Source: Hydnum rufescens UP504
Taxonomy: Eukaryota > Basidiomycota > Agaricomycetes > Cantharellales > Hydnaceae
Length of the DNA stretch: 64,000 nt
Assembly (NCBI GenBank): GCA_014904985.1
Contig: MU129019.1
Coordinates: forward strand, 1 to 64,000
Direction: 5' to 3'
This document shows positions 32,143-44,850 of this stretch, piece by piece. The notes beneath the pieces were generated by a model. It was not told where the DNA came from, did not search any database, and saw only the letters and a list, made by a program, of their open reading frames with translations. How positions within the stretch are numbered: position 1 is the first letter of the stretch; each line of letters starts with the position of its first letter. The translations under genes were made by a program, and so were the position numbers.

Positions 32143-33518
32143 CTACCAGCCGCTCGAGTCGTCGTCCGAAACAATTTCGATCCCGGGATTGGATGGTAGT
32201 TCCTTAAGCTCGAACTCGGTCGTGGTATCTTTGAACTCGTCCCATTCGTTATTTCGAAGGTCGTACTGGATATCTCGGATGCGTACCGTGTAGTAAGTTG
32301 ATGCGCGGTCATCGGTCACGATAGCGGGGGCCATGTCGTGCGAGGTGGAAAGTGAGGCCGATAGCTGAGAGAGAGCGGGTGCAATGCGTCGATGAAGAAT
32401 AAAGGCGGAGTAGGGTGTACCCATACGATGTTCTTGTCGTATTATGTCGGCAGCCTGGATAAAAATACGGGCGAGACGGTCAACTTGCGATGTGTGAAGG
32501 TACGTGGATGGATAAAGAAGGCGATCTCGCCAGGCGGATACGTAGTATTCGTCGCAGAGGAGCTTGAGGTCGCATTTATTGAGAACATTGGATTTTGTGT
32601 TCAGGTCGGCTTCTCGTTGGTGCAGGGTGGCCAAAAGAAGAGACAATGGGGGCGTGAGAGAGTCCATTTGCAGGTTATGATTCACGATCATGCAACTCAG
32701 CTGGTCTAGAAGATCCGCGTCACATTTTATATCTTTGCTTCGCTGTATCTCATAGTTCTTCCATACTTCTTCTAACTTTTGAGTGGCATTCTGTTCACGA
32801 TCAATGATGGCTTGGCAATAAGAGGGCCATGCTCGGTACAAGTTGCTGTTCTTGCCAGGCTGTGGAATACTGATTGGGTGCTTGTGGAAGTTTTGTGGTG
32901 CATGAGGGGGATGTGGAGGGGAATAAGAGAGGTGGAATGATGAGCGGGTCGATCTGGTGGATGGTTCTGTGGAGGAGTCGAAGATTTCATGGAGTTGCTG
33001 TGCTGTCAGGGTTGTAGGTCACTTGGTGTTCTCTTCCTTCATGCTTTGATTTGACGGGGCGATATTTTGCGATATAGGGAGAGGCGTTTGAACAGTACTG
33101 AGAGGAGGCGAGTTAAGAGGGATCCGCGTCTGCGGGTAGAAGTTATCGATGAAGGGGTGTAATGTGAGGCGGGGATCGAGCGTGCGTTGGAAACTGAGAC
33201 CCACGAGTTGGTCGACTTTGGAGGATTCGTCGTTATTGTACTGTTTGACAATGGCACCCGAAGTATTCACAGAATCCGGCCAGAATCCCTGGGTTTGTGT
33301 CAGTTTTTGAGGTTCGTTCGCAAACCGAACTTTGATCGTACCTCGCTAGTTTTATTTTCTTCTTTTTTGATGAGCGAAACGAAGACCGGATCTTCATCGG
33401 TCTTGGGACCCGCGGAGATCATAGATAATGCAGGAGAAGGGGCAGGCGTGTGGATATATTCGAATACGTAGCCTTGAGCAGATGATGCGGTCGAGTCGAA
33501 GTGAGCAGAGTCGGTCAT
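32143..33518 (-). pseudogene. Gypsy-2 accessory ORF3, unknown, frameshifted or spliced
   Basis: The C-terminal part, 32143-32841 (232 residues), is open. It holds QKLEEVWKNYEIQRSKDIKC and RLARIFIQAADIIRQEHRMG and ends acidic (EIVSDDDSSGW). Upstream pieces are 33019-33270 and 33300-33518 (MTDSAHFDSTASSAQGYVFE) in shifted frames; the N-terminal half is Ser/Pro-rich. It matches gypsy-1 21112-22223 in order and in the helical C-terminal half. Frame changes may be decay or introns. Confidence 0.55.
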
Positions 33519-34086
33519 GGTAGAGAAGTGTGAATTGGAGAGAATGTGATAGATGTGGATAGTGGGCTGGGGTACAGCTTGTTAGTTTTTCGTGTCGCCT
33601 TTATAGTTGTTGGGCTTACCCCACACTCGTGTCACTCATGTCAGATGTTGCCCGTATGTTTCCTTGTCGTAATACGAACGTCATCTGGGGCGATTTGGTA
33701 GAGCCGTTGAGTGTACGCGCAGAACAATAGATACTGAAAAAAAATAAGAAGGAAGGGTCGCCAGAGATCCATATTTCATAACTTAAAGCTCGAGTAGGGA
33801 ATCAGAGACACGGAGGATCACATTGCTGCGATGCGGGAGGGATCAGAAGAGGCAGGACGTTGATTTTTGGCATGGCAGTAGGTTTTTATCGTAGACCGGT
33901 AACAGTTTTTCGAATTCCGGCACTTTCCGCGACTCAACATTTCGTGGCTCCAGGGCGTCAATTCGAAATTTCTTTTGGCCTCATGTTCATAGGGTCGTCT
34001 AAGATCTATAGTTTTAGTCGTAGTCTTGTGATGCGGCTTGTAGAGATTGTTTCAGGGATTTCCTTTTTGAGAATAGATTTTTCCTT

Positions 34087-35669
34087 TTATGGACATTCTT
34101 CAGAGGATTCATAAGCGGATTCGGCGATCTGGGACTCCTCCGAGGGGTTCCCTAGGATTTCTTGGAGAAGGTTCCTTCGTTTCCACTCCACAATTTTATT
34201 TTCCCAATAGCCCCACGAATCTGTGGCTCTTGGCGGCGGCCAAAGGTAGGTTCTTAATTGATTTTCCGGTCCGAGTGATACTGGGAAGAGTTGTCTCGTT
34301 ATTTTTGTTTCTCCTTCGTATATCACGGCTTGGTCTGTGATTTTTGTGTATTTTGCTACATTATTTTGATTTAAATTATGGTCTGTGGCACTGTGGAACT
34401 TGTTGCCGGCGATGTCCGTTGTGGCTATTTGGTCGCGCATATGGTATTTTTTAAGCGGTTTCCGGCGAATATTCCATTGATTGGGGTTCCATCTAATTCC
34501 GCTAGTTGATAGGATCCGCGGGGATGGTGATGCCGAACTCGGTATGGCCCAATCCACCGTATTTCCCCTTTTCGTCCATGTTGCATTTGTAATACGGAAT
34601 TGAATACTAGAACAATTGTACCGGCTTGATAATTTCCGTCTACCAACGTATTTTCATTTCGTCTGGCGTAATCTTGAGCACTTCGGATTCTTGCTTGAAG
34701 GACGTCATTTGAGGCGGCTTGAATATCTTCATCTCTATGCGCCAATTGGATCCCACGGATTCCTAATAATTCTTCCGTGGTTTGGATTGTTCCCCATTTT
34801 AATGTGTACCATGATGCGTCTGTAATGTCGAATGGAAACACGTGATTTATTCCGTAGAGTAGGTAATAGGGGGTGTGGCCGGTCGTTCGTTTTACCGTTA
34901 CCCGGTCCGCCCACATGCATGAATAAAAATAGTTCGACCATTTACTTGGATTTCCTTTACATGCGACGAATAGCGAATTTATCCAAGTCCTGTGCCCGCG
35001 TTCTATCATACCATTTGCTTCCGGGTGATAAGGCGCAGCTCGGACAATTGGAACGTTGTATTCATCCGCCATTGTTTGGACTAATCCGTCAAATTCCGTT
35101 CCATTGTCCGTTGTGATTTGTAATACGCAGCCGAACCGGCACATGACGTCCTCAAATAGAAACTGGGCGACGTTTTTACTAGAGGCCTTACGTAACATTT
35201 TTGCTTCCAGCCATCCGGAGAGATCGTCCCGGAGATCCACGATATATTTGAATCCGTTAGATACCGGCATATGGACCGTGTCCATATTAAATTTACGTAA
35301 TATAGTGTTAACGTAGGTCGGGCTTAAAGTGATTTTTGGTCGGGTTGTGGATCTTAATTGGCACTCATGGCATGTCCGGCAATACCAGGCTACATAGGAA
35401 AGCATGTTTGGCCAAAAGAATCTATCGGATAATTTCTTGAAAGTCGGGTCTCGTCCACGGTGGCCTGATTCATCATGTGCTGCTTTACATAAGCGGGCTC
35501 GATCATCCGGGTTTTTAACAACTTTCAATGGCAATTGGCCATTCTTAGGTCTTCTCCACAGGGTTCCTTGATACATAAAATAGTGCTTGGTGGCCTGAAT
35601 GAATGTTTTGGTGTTCTTGACTCCTGGGGTATTTTTAAATGCTTTAAATAGAATTGAATTCTGTCCCAA
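34087..35669 (-). pseudogene. Gypsy-2 integrase
   Basis: The zinc-binding region has HDESGHRGRDPTFKKL and CRTCHECQ. The core has VDLRDDLSGWLEAKM, ITTDNGTEFDG and YHPEANGMIERGHRTW. The C-terminal barrel has GTIVLVFNS and KGEIRWIGPYRV. A one-base change in an A-run near 34450 shifts the frame after AGNRLK; the other frame then carries KKYHMRDQ and PPPRATDSWGYWENKIVEWK to 34087. Otherwise the longest intact pol segment in the window (414 residues). Confidence 0.9.
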
Positions 35670-37448
35670 TAGTCTTTTCCATCAGAATCCTTGATTTTGT
35701 GTGGATGTTCTTTGATTTCTGAGTCAGTTTCTGGGTGTTGTGAGTGTTGGACTGTGAGTTCTGGGACTGTGAGTGCTGGGAGAGTGTCCTGAAATCTTTT
35801 TGAACTATTGGATGAGCTTGATATGAAAGAGCTACAAATCCTCCATTCCTAGTTGCATTTTCTTGTGGCCTAATTGAGAGTATTGTGTTATTTTGCCTGA
35901 ATTCCATGATGTCTTCATAGGATTCCCTTTTGATTTTTGTTGTGGATAATATGGATGCTGAGGAACTGTGCAAGATCCAGTGTTCATATTCTTCAAGAGA
36001 TCGTGGCCCAGTAATAAAATGGCCTGGTTCATCTGGTTCTAGTTCATCTTCTGAGTTGACTGAGTCATTTTCATGCGCTGGACGTCTGGATAATCCATCT
36101 GGTCCTTGGTGTTTTGTTGCTGGAACATGGGATAATTCGAAATCAAATAGCTGAATATATGAAATCCATCGTGACATAGCCGCATTTGGTAATCCTGGTG
36201 TGTTGATAGTTTGCTTTAGAAATTTGGCATCAACTTCCACTTTGAAATGGATTCCCCAGAGGTCATTTCTTTGGGCTTTGAGTGCTTTGAATAGCCCCTT
36301 TAATTCGATTTGTGGTTGGGAATACTTGGTTTCAGCTTCGTTGTTGGTCACTGATCCAAAGACAATGGGGTGACGCCATCTTCCAAGGTTTGATATTCGA
36401 TCCAGCCTACTGCAATGATGGAGCTGTCCACTGCAAGTGTTACAAGACCATAGTCCGAGGTTCGTTCGTCTTCTTTCGATACTCTGGCTATGTCAATGTT
36501 CAAGGATTTTCGAGCTGGGAGGTCTGTGGATGCTTCTTTTCAGCTGATTCATGGCTTCTTCAGCTTGATTGTTCCATTCAAATTCATTGGGAGTCTTCTT
36601 GGTGAGTAATGTGAGAGGTTTGGCTATCTTGGCAAATTGCCAAATCCAATTTCGAGCAACTCCAACTGTTCCTAGGAATCCACGGACCTGTGTCACATTC
36701 GTTGGGCGAGGCCAGTTCTTTATTTTTGTGATGATTCCATGATGGGGTCTTCTTCCTTCCATAGAACATACATTTCCCACAATATGTATAAGTGGTGTAG
36801 CAAGTACGAGTTTTGATCCAGAGGCTGTACATCCGGCTTCAATGAAGGTGGCAAATAATTCATCAACAACCTGAGCGAATTCCCATATGTAACGTCGAAT
36901 CTTTGGGTTTTCAGGTATTGGTTCATCATTGTACCGCGTTTTTGGCCCTTTTCCAGCTACATCATCCACAAAGGCTTCAGCTTTGTCTGGAATCATAGGT
37001 CTAATCATATGTGTAACTGTTTTCATGATTCTTGCATAGAGTTTGTGTATCCTTGGGGTAATGTTGTGAGCTTTACAGGTCCCAGTGGTGAATCGCTTGT
37101 TGTGAGTTCCTGGGATTCTTCTGCTAGTCGTCGTCCATCATATCCTGCATAGAGATCTGCAACAATATAGACTGAGTGTCCTACAAAGCTGTCTGCGAAA
37201 TCATTGATGTTTGGTGGTAACCCTGAGTCTTTAACAGAAACTGCGTTTAGGGGTTGCAAATCATGGACTATTCGAATGCCTCCTTTAGGTTTTGCTACTG
37301 CGAACATTTGGGAACGATAAGAGGACCATGATGTTTCGTATTTTCCAGCTGCCAATTGATCTTTAATCATTTTGATAAGTGTTGCAACAATAGCTTTTGG
37401 TGGACGAATTGGAGGCAGTTCCCATGGAATGTGAGGGACTGTTTCCAT
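35644..37448 (-). pseudogene. Gypsy-2 reverse transcriptase and RNase H
   Basis: RT: HIPWELPPIRPPKAIVATLI, VAKPKGGIRIVHDLQPLNAV, YIVADLYAGYDGRRLAEESQ, LPQGYTNSMQE, then a one-base frameshift near 37025. The catalytic FVDDVAGKGPKT follows. The thumb/connection has GNVCSMEGRRPHHGIITKI and the HGIITKIKNWPRP tract. RNase H: NNEAETKYSQPQIELKGLFK and HVPATKHQGPDGLS. The C-terminal tether to integrase contains EPDEPGHFITGPRSLEEYEH. Confidence 0.88.
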
Positions 37449-37487
37449 AACATAATCAGGGAAATATTTGTTTTGAAGATTCCTCGT

Positions 37488-39113
37488 TCAGATTCGTTCG
37501 AATGCAAGACCTCTTTCCCTTTGAGCAACCACATAGAGCAGTAAATCCAGTTCTTCTTCTGAAAGGAAGTCATTGGGGATATTCTCAATTATCTTTTTAA
37601 TGCACTCTGGGGTGAGTTTCTTGGTGTATTGGAAGTCTTTTAGGCTAGGAGGATGTGTGGGAAGTATGAGAGGTGTTATTGGCAGAAGATTTTTGTAGGG
37701 AAGACGAATGACTGGTTTTCGAATGACTCCCAAAGGTATTGGATTCTTCTTCTTATCCACAGTTTTGTATTTTGTTTTCCTGGCATTCCTGATGACTTGG
37801 CCAATATGATAGCTGAAGTTTTCCGCTTTTTTGGGAGATTTATTGACAAGGTTTGGCTTTAGTTCATTATAAACGTGCACAAGGTTGTCTTCAAGCTGAT
37901 TTCCTGATACTGCGGAGGATGATTTCCAAGTTTCATGGAGGTATTTGCACTGAAAGGCTGTCTTTATTCATGATGGCATCCATGAGGTACTTGTTTGTGC
38001 TTGGGTTGAAGTCCTTTGTACGCATTTCTGGGAGTCATAAGGCCTCTGACAACTCTCTACCAATTGTTGGGATGAATGGTGAGTTCCCTTCTGATGATTG
38101 ATCTGATGGTGTTGCTTCTGTGTGGTAGTATTCATAGTTTTCTGGTAAGGTTTTGGGTGTGTTTTGGATTAATGATACTCCATTAGTTTTATATTGATAT
38201 CGCGGCTGTGATGGACCTGGTTTACTTGTTTCTGATGGCCATTCATTTGGGGGTATTACAGCTGCTGCAAGAACAAGCTTGTTCTGCTCTTGGGATTCAT
38301 TCATAAGAGCATGGAGAGAGACAGAGGATCCTGATGGGTTTCCCTTTTCATAGACTTGAATATCCATTCCATGAATTCCATCTGTTGCTCCTTTGTATTT
38401 TATTTGAGCCCCAACTCCTACTAGCCATGGTTGTCCAAGAAGTATGTCATGGCCTTCGAAGCTTCCCTTTTTGACAAAGAAGTGGTGGTCGAATTGTATC
38501 CCTCCTATTTCAATTGGAATGTTTCAGCAGCATCCTACTAGAGGTTCAGGTCCACTGTTGATTCCTTGTAACAACCAGTTTTGTCCATCATAGTCTATTG
38601 GGATGTTTAGCTTTTGCTGGACTTCCTGGGAGATGAGGTTTAATTTGGATCTGGTGTCAATCATGAGTACGATGTCTTTGGTCCCATTCTGTCCTGTTGC
38701 CTTAGCCACAATTTTTCCTGTATCCATGGCGAACAAAGGGTTGGGTCCAAGGACTCCTACAAGATTAACTTGAACTTGATGAGGGTCTCGTGTTTGTGTT
38801 TGTGGATATGGTTCTTCATCCAAATCCTTGGTCATCATAAGATCATAGTAGTCTTCTAGTTCTGCCTCATCATCAGAGTCATAATCAGAGGCTTCTGTTG
38901 CAGGAAAACGTGGTTTTATGGTAGCATGATTGACTGTGAGTGGCTCTTGATGTTTAGGATTATATTCGCATTTAAGTTTAACTCCTGCTGCGAGTATTTT
39001 TGCAGGTCCATGGGCTGTTCCAAGGAAGTCTCCAAGAGTTATTTCGACTGTTTGGTTTAGCACCTTCTTTGCTATTTCCTTGTCTTCACAAGCATCTTGA
39101 AAGTCTGTAGTGA
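37488..39113 (-). pseudogene. Gypsy-2 protease and gag-pol linker
   Basis: The protease motif is altered: VLMIDTRSKLNLISQEVQ, where DTG or DSG is expected, so the active-site Gly is Arg. TGA codons follow GCC (about 38521) and SEAL (about 38032), the same two positions as in gypsy-1. Upstream, TTDFQDACEDK (about 39065-39113) is gag/linker sequence interrupted by TE-3 at 39121. Confidence 0.85.
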
Positions 39114-39121
39114 AACAATAT
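39114..39121. repeat. 8-bp TSD of TE-3, left
   Basis: AACAATAT, paired with AATGATAT at 61023-61030 (6 of 8). Removing one copy and TE-3 restores the gag frame across PTYH|FTTDFQD. Confidence 0.85.
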
Positions 39122-39423
39122 TAGGGTATTGCACAGGGTTTCAAAACCCACAGGTTTTGACCCCGCAGGAGAGGAGTACCAATGTCCACCCTTGGCTAAA
39201 ACCCGCCAAGAACCCACCATCCCCAGGGATATGGAGGCAGGTTTGAACATCTCCAGGGCCTATGAATGCCATAGAGGATTTGAGTAATATAAAATGCTCA
39301 TTTCTCATGGGTCCAATTTAATTCCTGCCTTCCTCTTCCAGGTATCCCAAGAACAGCAAAATCACTTTCAATTCACCACCAACTTCCCACTGTGCCACAC
39401 ACTCCAAAACTCCCACTCTAGCT

Positions 39424-41519
39424 ATGTCTGAATCAGATGACTCTGTGGTAGAGCTTGGCAGAAAGTGGAAGCACCAACAATCCAAAATGGTGGCCAAGTC
39501 TGGCAAGGCTAGAGCCCTTGAACCTCGAGTCAAAGGACTGGTCAAGAAACAAAAAAGACTGTCCAAGACAGCACAACAAAGAAACCATCATCAAAACCCT
39601 TTCATTCCTGCCAAATCCCCAAGTGGCTCCATCTCACCAGAAGAACTCAAAGATGACGGTGATGTGGCTTCTCAGACTATCTCATCTTCGGATTCCAATC
39701 TCAAAGCCACATATGTGGATAAGCAGAAAGAAAAGGGAAAGGCTCGCCCAAAAGCCAAGGCACAAGGACTAACTACTCAAATGGATACTCTCAAGGAGAG
39801 CTTGGAGGAGAGGACTGACACAGAGGATGATCTTAGTAAGTACCTTGCGACAAGAGCATGGCCATAGAGTACTCACAAGGACTCCATGCCCTGCACAGTT
39901 AAAACTGTGGAAAAATGGACATCACTCGTCTATTCTTGTTATGGACAGGTGGTCATACAGATTGAAGAAGGACGAAAATACCAATTTTTCCCATGCCTCT
40001 CTTCTCCTTGCACATATGGAAACCGATGAGGTGTGTGGTGGTACTTGGATACGACTGATGCCACTTCAACCAAAAGCCTAAAAGACCATATCAATAAGTG
40101 CTGCCCTGGTCTTCTGGCAGGGGTCATGGCCAGGACTATTAAGGCCCCAAACTCAAATGCTGGGATGAAGGATGGGAGTATTTCTGCCGCATTCCATTGT
40201 GTGGGTGCAAAGGAGACATATTCAAACTGTCCTTACAGCAGAGTGGAAAGCAAGTTAGTGAGGCTACACTACCCTGGTTGGGGCACCCATTGAACTCACA
40301 TTTTTATTCTCAGGATCCAGCATGTTTTGTGGTGTGCTGAGGATTCACGGCCATACGGAGTTGTGGCCGATCATGGTTTCAATCACTTGATGAAGACGGG
40401 GAGAACTGGAACCTACATACCTTCCATTTCAACCCTCTCATGAGATGTTCGGCTTAACTTTAACCATGCTCAAGTGCACATGAAGAACCGCTTGATGGTA
40501 CAGAAAAATCAATCTCTATGAGAAGTGAGCAGCTGATTTGTTCTAATTTCTAGCAATTTTCTGGCCACCTGAACTTTGGGACCGATGCTTGGTCCTCCCC
40601 TAATCATCAAGCCTTAGTGGCATTTACTGTACACTATGCATCTGAAGGAAAAGTCGAAAGTTTTCTGTTAGATGTTGTAGAGGTTGCCAAAGTACGTCCG
40701 TTGGTTTGACTGTGTGGAGGAACTCACCAAACGTACTTCCTGTGACCAGTCACACTCAGGCAAAAACCTCGCCAAGGCATTCCACAGTGTCCTTGTAGAC
40801 TTTGGAATTACTCATAAAGTATGTGTTCTCTTCATAATCCCCTTGACTACATCATGAAGCATGGTTGAACAGATTCTTGGTATTACATGTGATAATGCAT
40901 CTAATAACGACACAATGTGTGATGAGATGGCCAAATCTGCCAAATCCTTTGATTCATCCACATGTGTCTGATGCTTTGCACATATCATCAATCTCACTGC
41001 TCATACTCTCACTGCCCAATTTGATTCTGCTGCCAAAAAAGTCACGATGCATGCCAAGTCCAAAGGACCAAATCCATTCCCTGATGATGCCTTGACTAAT
41101 GACTCTATTGATTCAAGTGATGACAATGAAGATGGGGGGCCGGACACTTGCGATGGTGTCAGTCCTGAAAATATCTATCCTGATATGGCTGGTCTCAAAG
41201 ACTGGGTAGACGATCTAGAGACAGTCTCCAAGGATGATTTGAAGATATTTGCAATGAGAACAGCACCTGTCCACAGTGTCCTTGTTAAGGTATGTCTCAA
41301 TAGCCTTTCCTCGGCCTACTACTAACTATACTTCATTATGATACATAGATTCGCAAGTTAACTGTGGCCATTGCAACTTCAACAATGATTCTCCTTCCTC
41401 TCTGGCGGAAACTCTGCTGTAAACTTGTCAAGTCACCCAGCATGCTTGTCTGTGATGTTCGAACACAATGGAACTCGACAAACGACATGCTTGAATCTGC
41501 CCTCAAATTTCACTCTGTC
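39424..41519 (+). pseudogene. hAT transposase, 5' part
   Basis: It opens with MSESDDSVVELGRKWKHQQS and a basic region. A BED-type zinc finger follows at about 39955-40110 (FFPCLSSPC ... STKSLKDHINKC). Then YIPSISTLS-like sequence, the first RNase H-fold Asp in LNFGTDAWSSPNHQALVAFT (about 40575-40630), the second in QILGITCDNASNNDT (about 40870-40915), CFAHIINLTAHTLT (about 40975), and VRTQWNSTNDMLESALKFH ending VIEA at 41519. Introns with CAG/TAG acceptors (for example near 40313 and 41346) and some stops break the frame. It would bind and cut the ends of TE-1/2/3. It is interrupted by element C at 41527. Confidence 0.85.
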
Positions 41520-41619
41520 ATTGAAGCCAGGCTGGTCAGCCATATTTGATACCTATGATAGGTATCAAATTTGGGGCACTTTTTGGTACCTAAGTAGGTC
41601 CAATTGTGATGGGGTGCCA

Positions 41620-42520
41620 TAGGGGTGCCAATTGATAATTCAATATCAGAGAATCAGCCCAAGTGGGGCCCAAATTGGGTATATGGGCCCCAATGTGGTG
41701 CCATGGGGCCCCAATGTGGCTCCAAAATGAACCCCTTCATAGTTTCCACACCACTGAGGCACTAATCCGCATTTATGTTTAATTATGTAATACCCAAATG
41801 CGGAAAATGCAGAAAATAAGTACATCCACAGTGTCCCCAAGCCATCCAGCCCAATCCAGCAGCCGATCTTGTAGTATACATACATCAAATTGCATATGTT
41901 ACCTTGGATATTTGTGCTTGAAAGGCTTACCATACAGTAACCATAAGTTATGGGATCATATATTATATGGGTGCATGATATATATTCCTACTGCCAAGCT
42001 GCTTTATAATCACCATCAGCAATGGCGGGATTTCCTTATTTGGAAATCACGTGTGCATACGAACTTGCACTTCATTCTGCATTCTAGCCTGCTACAGGGC
42101 TTTTTTTTGGATTCTAATTGGGTGGTTCAATACCCTGGATTTATCTCTATTTTTATGGTACAAAGAAGAGACTACAGAGGAAAGAATACAAAATTGAATT
42201 TACAAAAAAAATATATATATATATTACACATGCCTGGTGCCTACAGGCACCGGGCACACGACTTGATAGGCGAGAATGTGGGAAAGATCCTAGGGGCCGA
42301 TGCACACAAATTTTTGAGTGTATGGGTGCCCTGGCCCCTCCGTTGTTCTTGATTTTGTATGGGTGGTCCTGTTGTACCAGCCATGGCTGTGGCGGGTCCT
42401 AGGAGTGCAAATCATCAATGGCAAGGGTGATCCCGTCATTATGGGATCGCCCTTATCATCGGTCAGGGGAGGGACGAAGCTGGGGAATAACATTAATCCC
42501 TATGATGGAAATAATTCGTG
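41620..42520. other. Element C left subterminal region
   Basis: Stretches of GGGGCCCCAATGTGG words (41665-41725) mirror those at 49920-49970. Short inverted repeats at 42237-42252 (GGTGCCTACAGGCACC) and 42427-42452. No gene seen. Likely the 3' region of the minus-strand transcript. Confidence 0.5.
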
Positions 42521-42529
42521 TTGTTAGCA

Positions 42530-43440
42530 TGAAATTTAAGCTGTGCGAACAGGGCTGCTTAAAGCTGCCCTATTCATGCTAAAAGGGAGGCGAGTTTGGG
42601 GAACTTAGCATATTACTACACCCAGCAATGCTGGGGTGTGGTGGCTTGCTTATTGTGTGGGTAGTTTGTGTCTTCAGCTTCTTTGGTCATGCGGGTCATG
42701 CAGGTCGTGCGGAGGTGCAGGGCGGTCACTCGTTCCCAATGACAATGGTGGGATTCCCAGTGTGGTCATTGGTTGAGGTGGGGGGGGCAGGCAAGATTGA
42801 TCGTCCCTAAAATGAAAACAATCAAACGGTTAGTACATGATTAAAGCAGCACAAAAAAGGGCTGCCTTAGGCTGCCCTTGGTGCAAAATGAGACAAAGCA
42901 GGCATATACTTACCTTATTACCATACCCCAGCTTTGCTGTGGTTTCCAGTCTCGGGTGATTTATTGCCGGTTTCTCTAGTGGAGTGGGGTCATATGACCC
43001 TGCAACTGTTTGTGATAATGGCCAGATCATCAGGTGGCAGTGCGAATGCGTTCATTTGAAGGGCATGAGGATGGTGGGCAGCAGTGATTCTGTAATGAGA
43101 GAATTGAAACCATTAGTAAAAAATAAAAGTCATAGAAAGAAGGCAGCTTAAAAGCTGCCCTCTATGCTACCTTATTGTCGCACCCCAGCAAGGCTAGGGT
43201 GTGGCAGTTTATTTACACCATGGGGTGGGTATCTTCAGTTGAGGTTGCACAAAACCATAGGATCTGTGATAGTCCATGAAAAGATGAAGGCATTGCTGCC
43301 GTGATCCTCATGTGACTCCAGTGAGTCGATGGTCAAAGCAAAGGTGCGGATACGGAAGAAATTTGAAAGGTCAGTTAAGAGTGATAAAAGGAGCAAGTTT
43401 AAACTCGCTCCTTGCACAAAGATACTTACCTCATCATGTC
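42530..43440 (-). repeat. Element C left array, CCCCAGC-type units
   Basis: A second sequence subfamily of the same unit. Exonic palindromes resemble ACACCCCAGC/GCTGGGGTGT, at 42611-42645, about 42921-42945 and about 43180-43205. Intronic hairpins resemble AGGGCAGC...GCTGCCCT, at 42547-42575, 42846-42884, about 43134-43167 and 43387-43416 (GGAGCAAGTTTAAACTCGCTCC). Donors on the minus strand appear as + TACTTACCT at 42908-42916 and 43428-43432. Confidence 0.75.
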
Positions 43441-43449
43441 ACTGGGGTG

Positions 43450-43919
43450 TAGATCGCGTGCTCCTTTGCGCGGATTATGGAATTGAAATTGGCGACGGAC
43501 AAAGCTGAAACTCAACGGCGGCACATGCCGGGTTCAAAAAACCCAAAGGGGAGCATGCCACAGGGTACTGTGACAGGGTCTATATGCAGACCAGTGCTAG
43601 GTGAATGATATTTTATTATTATTTTTCTGTGAAGATTCAGGGGGGAAGCAAGAATGAGCCAGATACCAAATAAGGCAATATATGGCAGGGGTTGGGGCAG
43701 TCTGTATGGATCAGAGTCATCCCAAGATTAAATATTATTATCCCATATATATACTACAAGATCCAGGCATGAAAATGGATGTCCAAACAATCCCAAAATT
43801 TCCCAATCCTCATTTTTTATTTAGGCATATACAGTGAGTCTGACAGTCTGGAATTGTAGTTCTCTCAACTGTTTGGTAGTTGAATAGCATACTATACTTC
43901 ATCTAATAGTTTCCCCTCT
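43450..43919. other. Element C pre-centre stretch
   Basis: No gene or array unit seen. A/T-rich with GTTTGGTAGTTG at 43870. Possibly 5' leader of the left arm. Confidence 0.35.
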
Positions 43920-44354
43920 CCACAATGGCCCAGATATGTCCAGAGATGGCCAAGACTTGAATTTCCTTATTTGGGTAAGTGTATTTCCTCCTTTGTGCAG
44001 TCATAGCACAGTATTAGAGCCTAGGAAGCTGGGATTAGAATGTGATCTAGTCTGGCCACAAAATATAATTTTTTTCAGAATTTTTAAGACAAATAATATG
44101 TCACGGGTTCCACATATCCAGAGTGGCTCTGATTCTGAGAATCAGAGCCACTCTGGATATGTGGAACCTGTGACATATTATTTGTCTTAAAAATTCTGAA
44201 AAGAATTATATTTTGTGGCCAGACTAGATCACATTCTAATCCCAGCTTCCTAGGCTCTAATACTGTGCTATGACTGCACAAAGGAGGAAATACACTTACC
44301 CAAATAAGGAAATTCAAGTCTTGGCCATCTCTGGACATATCTGGGCCATTGTGG
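43920..44354. repeat. 435-bp near-perfect palindrome at the centre of element C
   Basis: The arms are about 217 bp, from CCACAATGG (43920) to CCATTGTGG (44354), meeting at about 44137 (GATTCTGA|GAATC). Only a few mismatches, for example near 44070 against 44200. It lies where the two arrays diverge, so each arm presents the same sequence to both transcription directions. Apparent twin ORFs on opposite strands here are one sequence read twice. Confidence 0.95.
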
Positions 44355-44850
44355 CATTGGAAAAATTCTCAGATAAAGTCTGGTGTGTTATTTAAGTAGG
44401 ACACAGTTGAAAGAACCAAGCACTCACAAGGCCAGACTGTCGGGCTTAGTGCATATACTGTAACTTGGAAATAGGGGTTTGGGAAATTTTAAAATTGTTT
44501 TGATATCCATGTTAACATATCTACCTTGTAGATATATATGTGTTATCCCAATATTTTATTTTTGGGGCACCCTGATCCATACAGGCGACCCAAGCCCCTG
44601 TTCAGTGTCATAATGCATTGCCATATTTGGATTTTGCTCATTCTTGCCTTTTTCTTCCATATTATTATCGAAATAATTATCAAATATAACATAACACACA
44701 TTTCCTTTCATATATACACTTCCACAACACTCTGTGGTGTCTTTCTGCCCGGGGTTCCGCGCTTTTTTGAATCCAGAGCCTGCTGGCATTGAGTCTCGGC
44801 TTCACCCGACAGCCATATCGGGGATACTGCGAGCAAGCGCCCAAATGAGG
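44355..44850. other. Element C post-centre stretch
   Basis: No recognised gene. It leads into the first plus-strand array exon. Confidence 0.35.

Noticed and set aside
43936..44338. Two identical 84-residue ORFs on opposite strands
   Set aside because: Both are readings of one 435-bp palindrome and have no other support.
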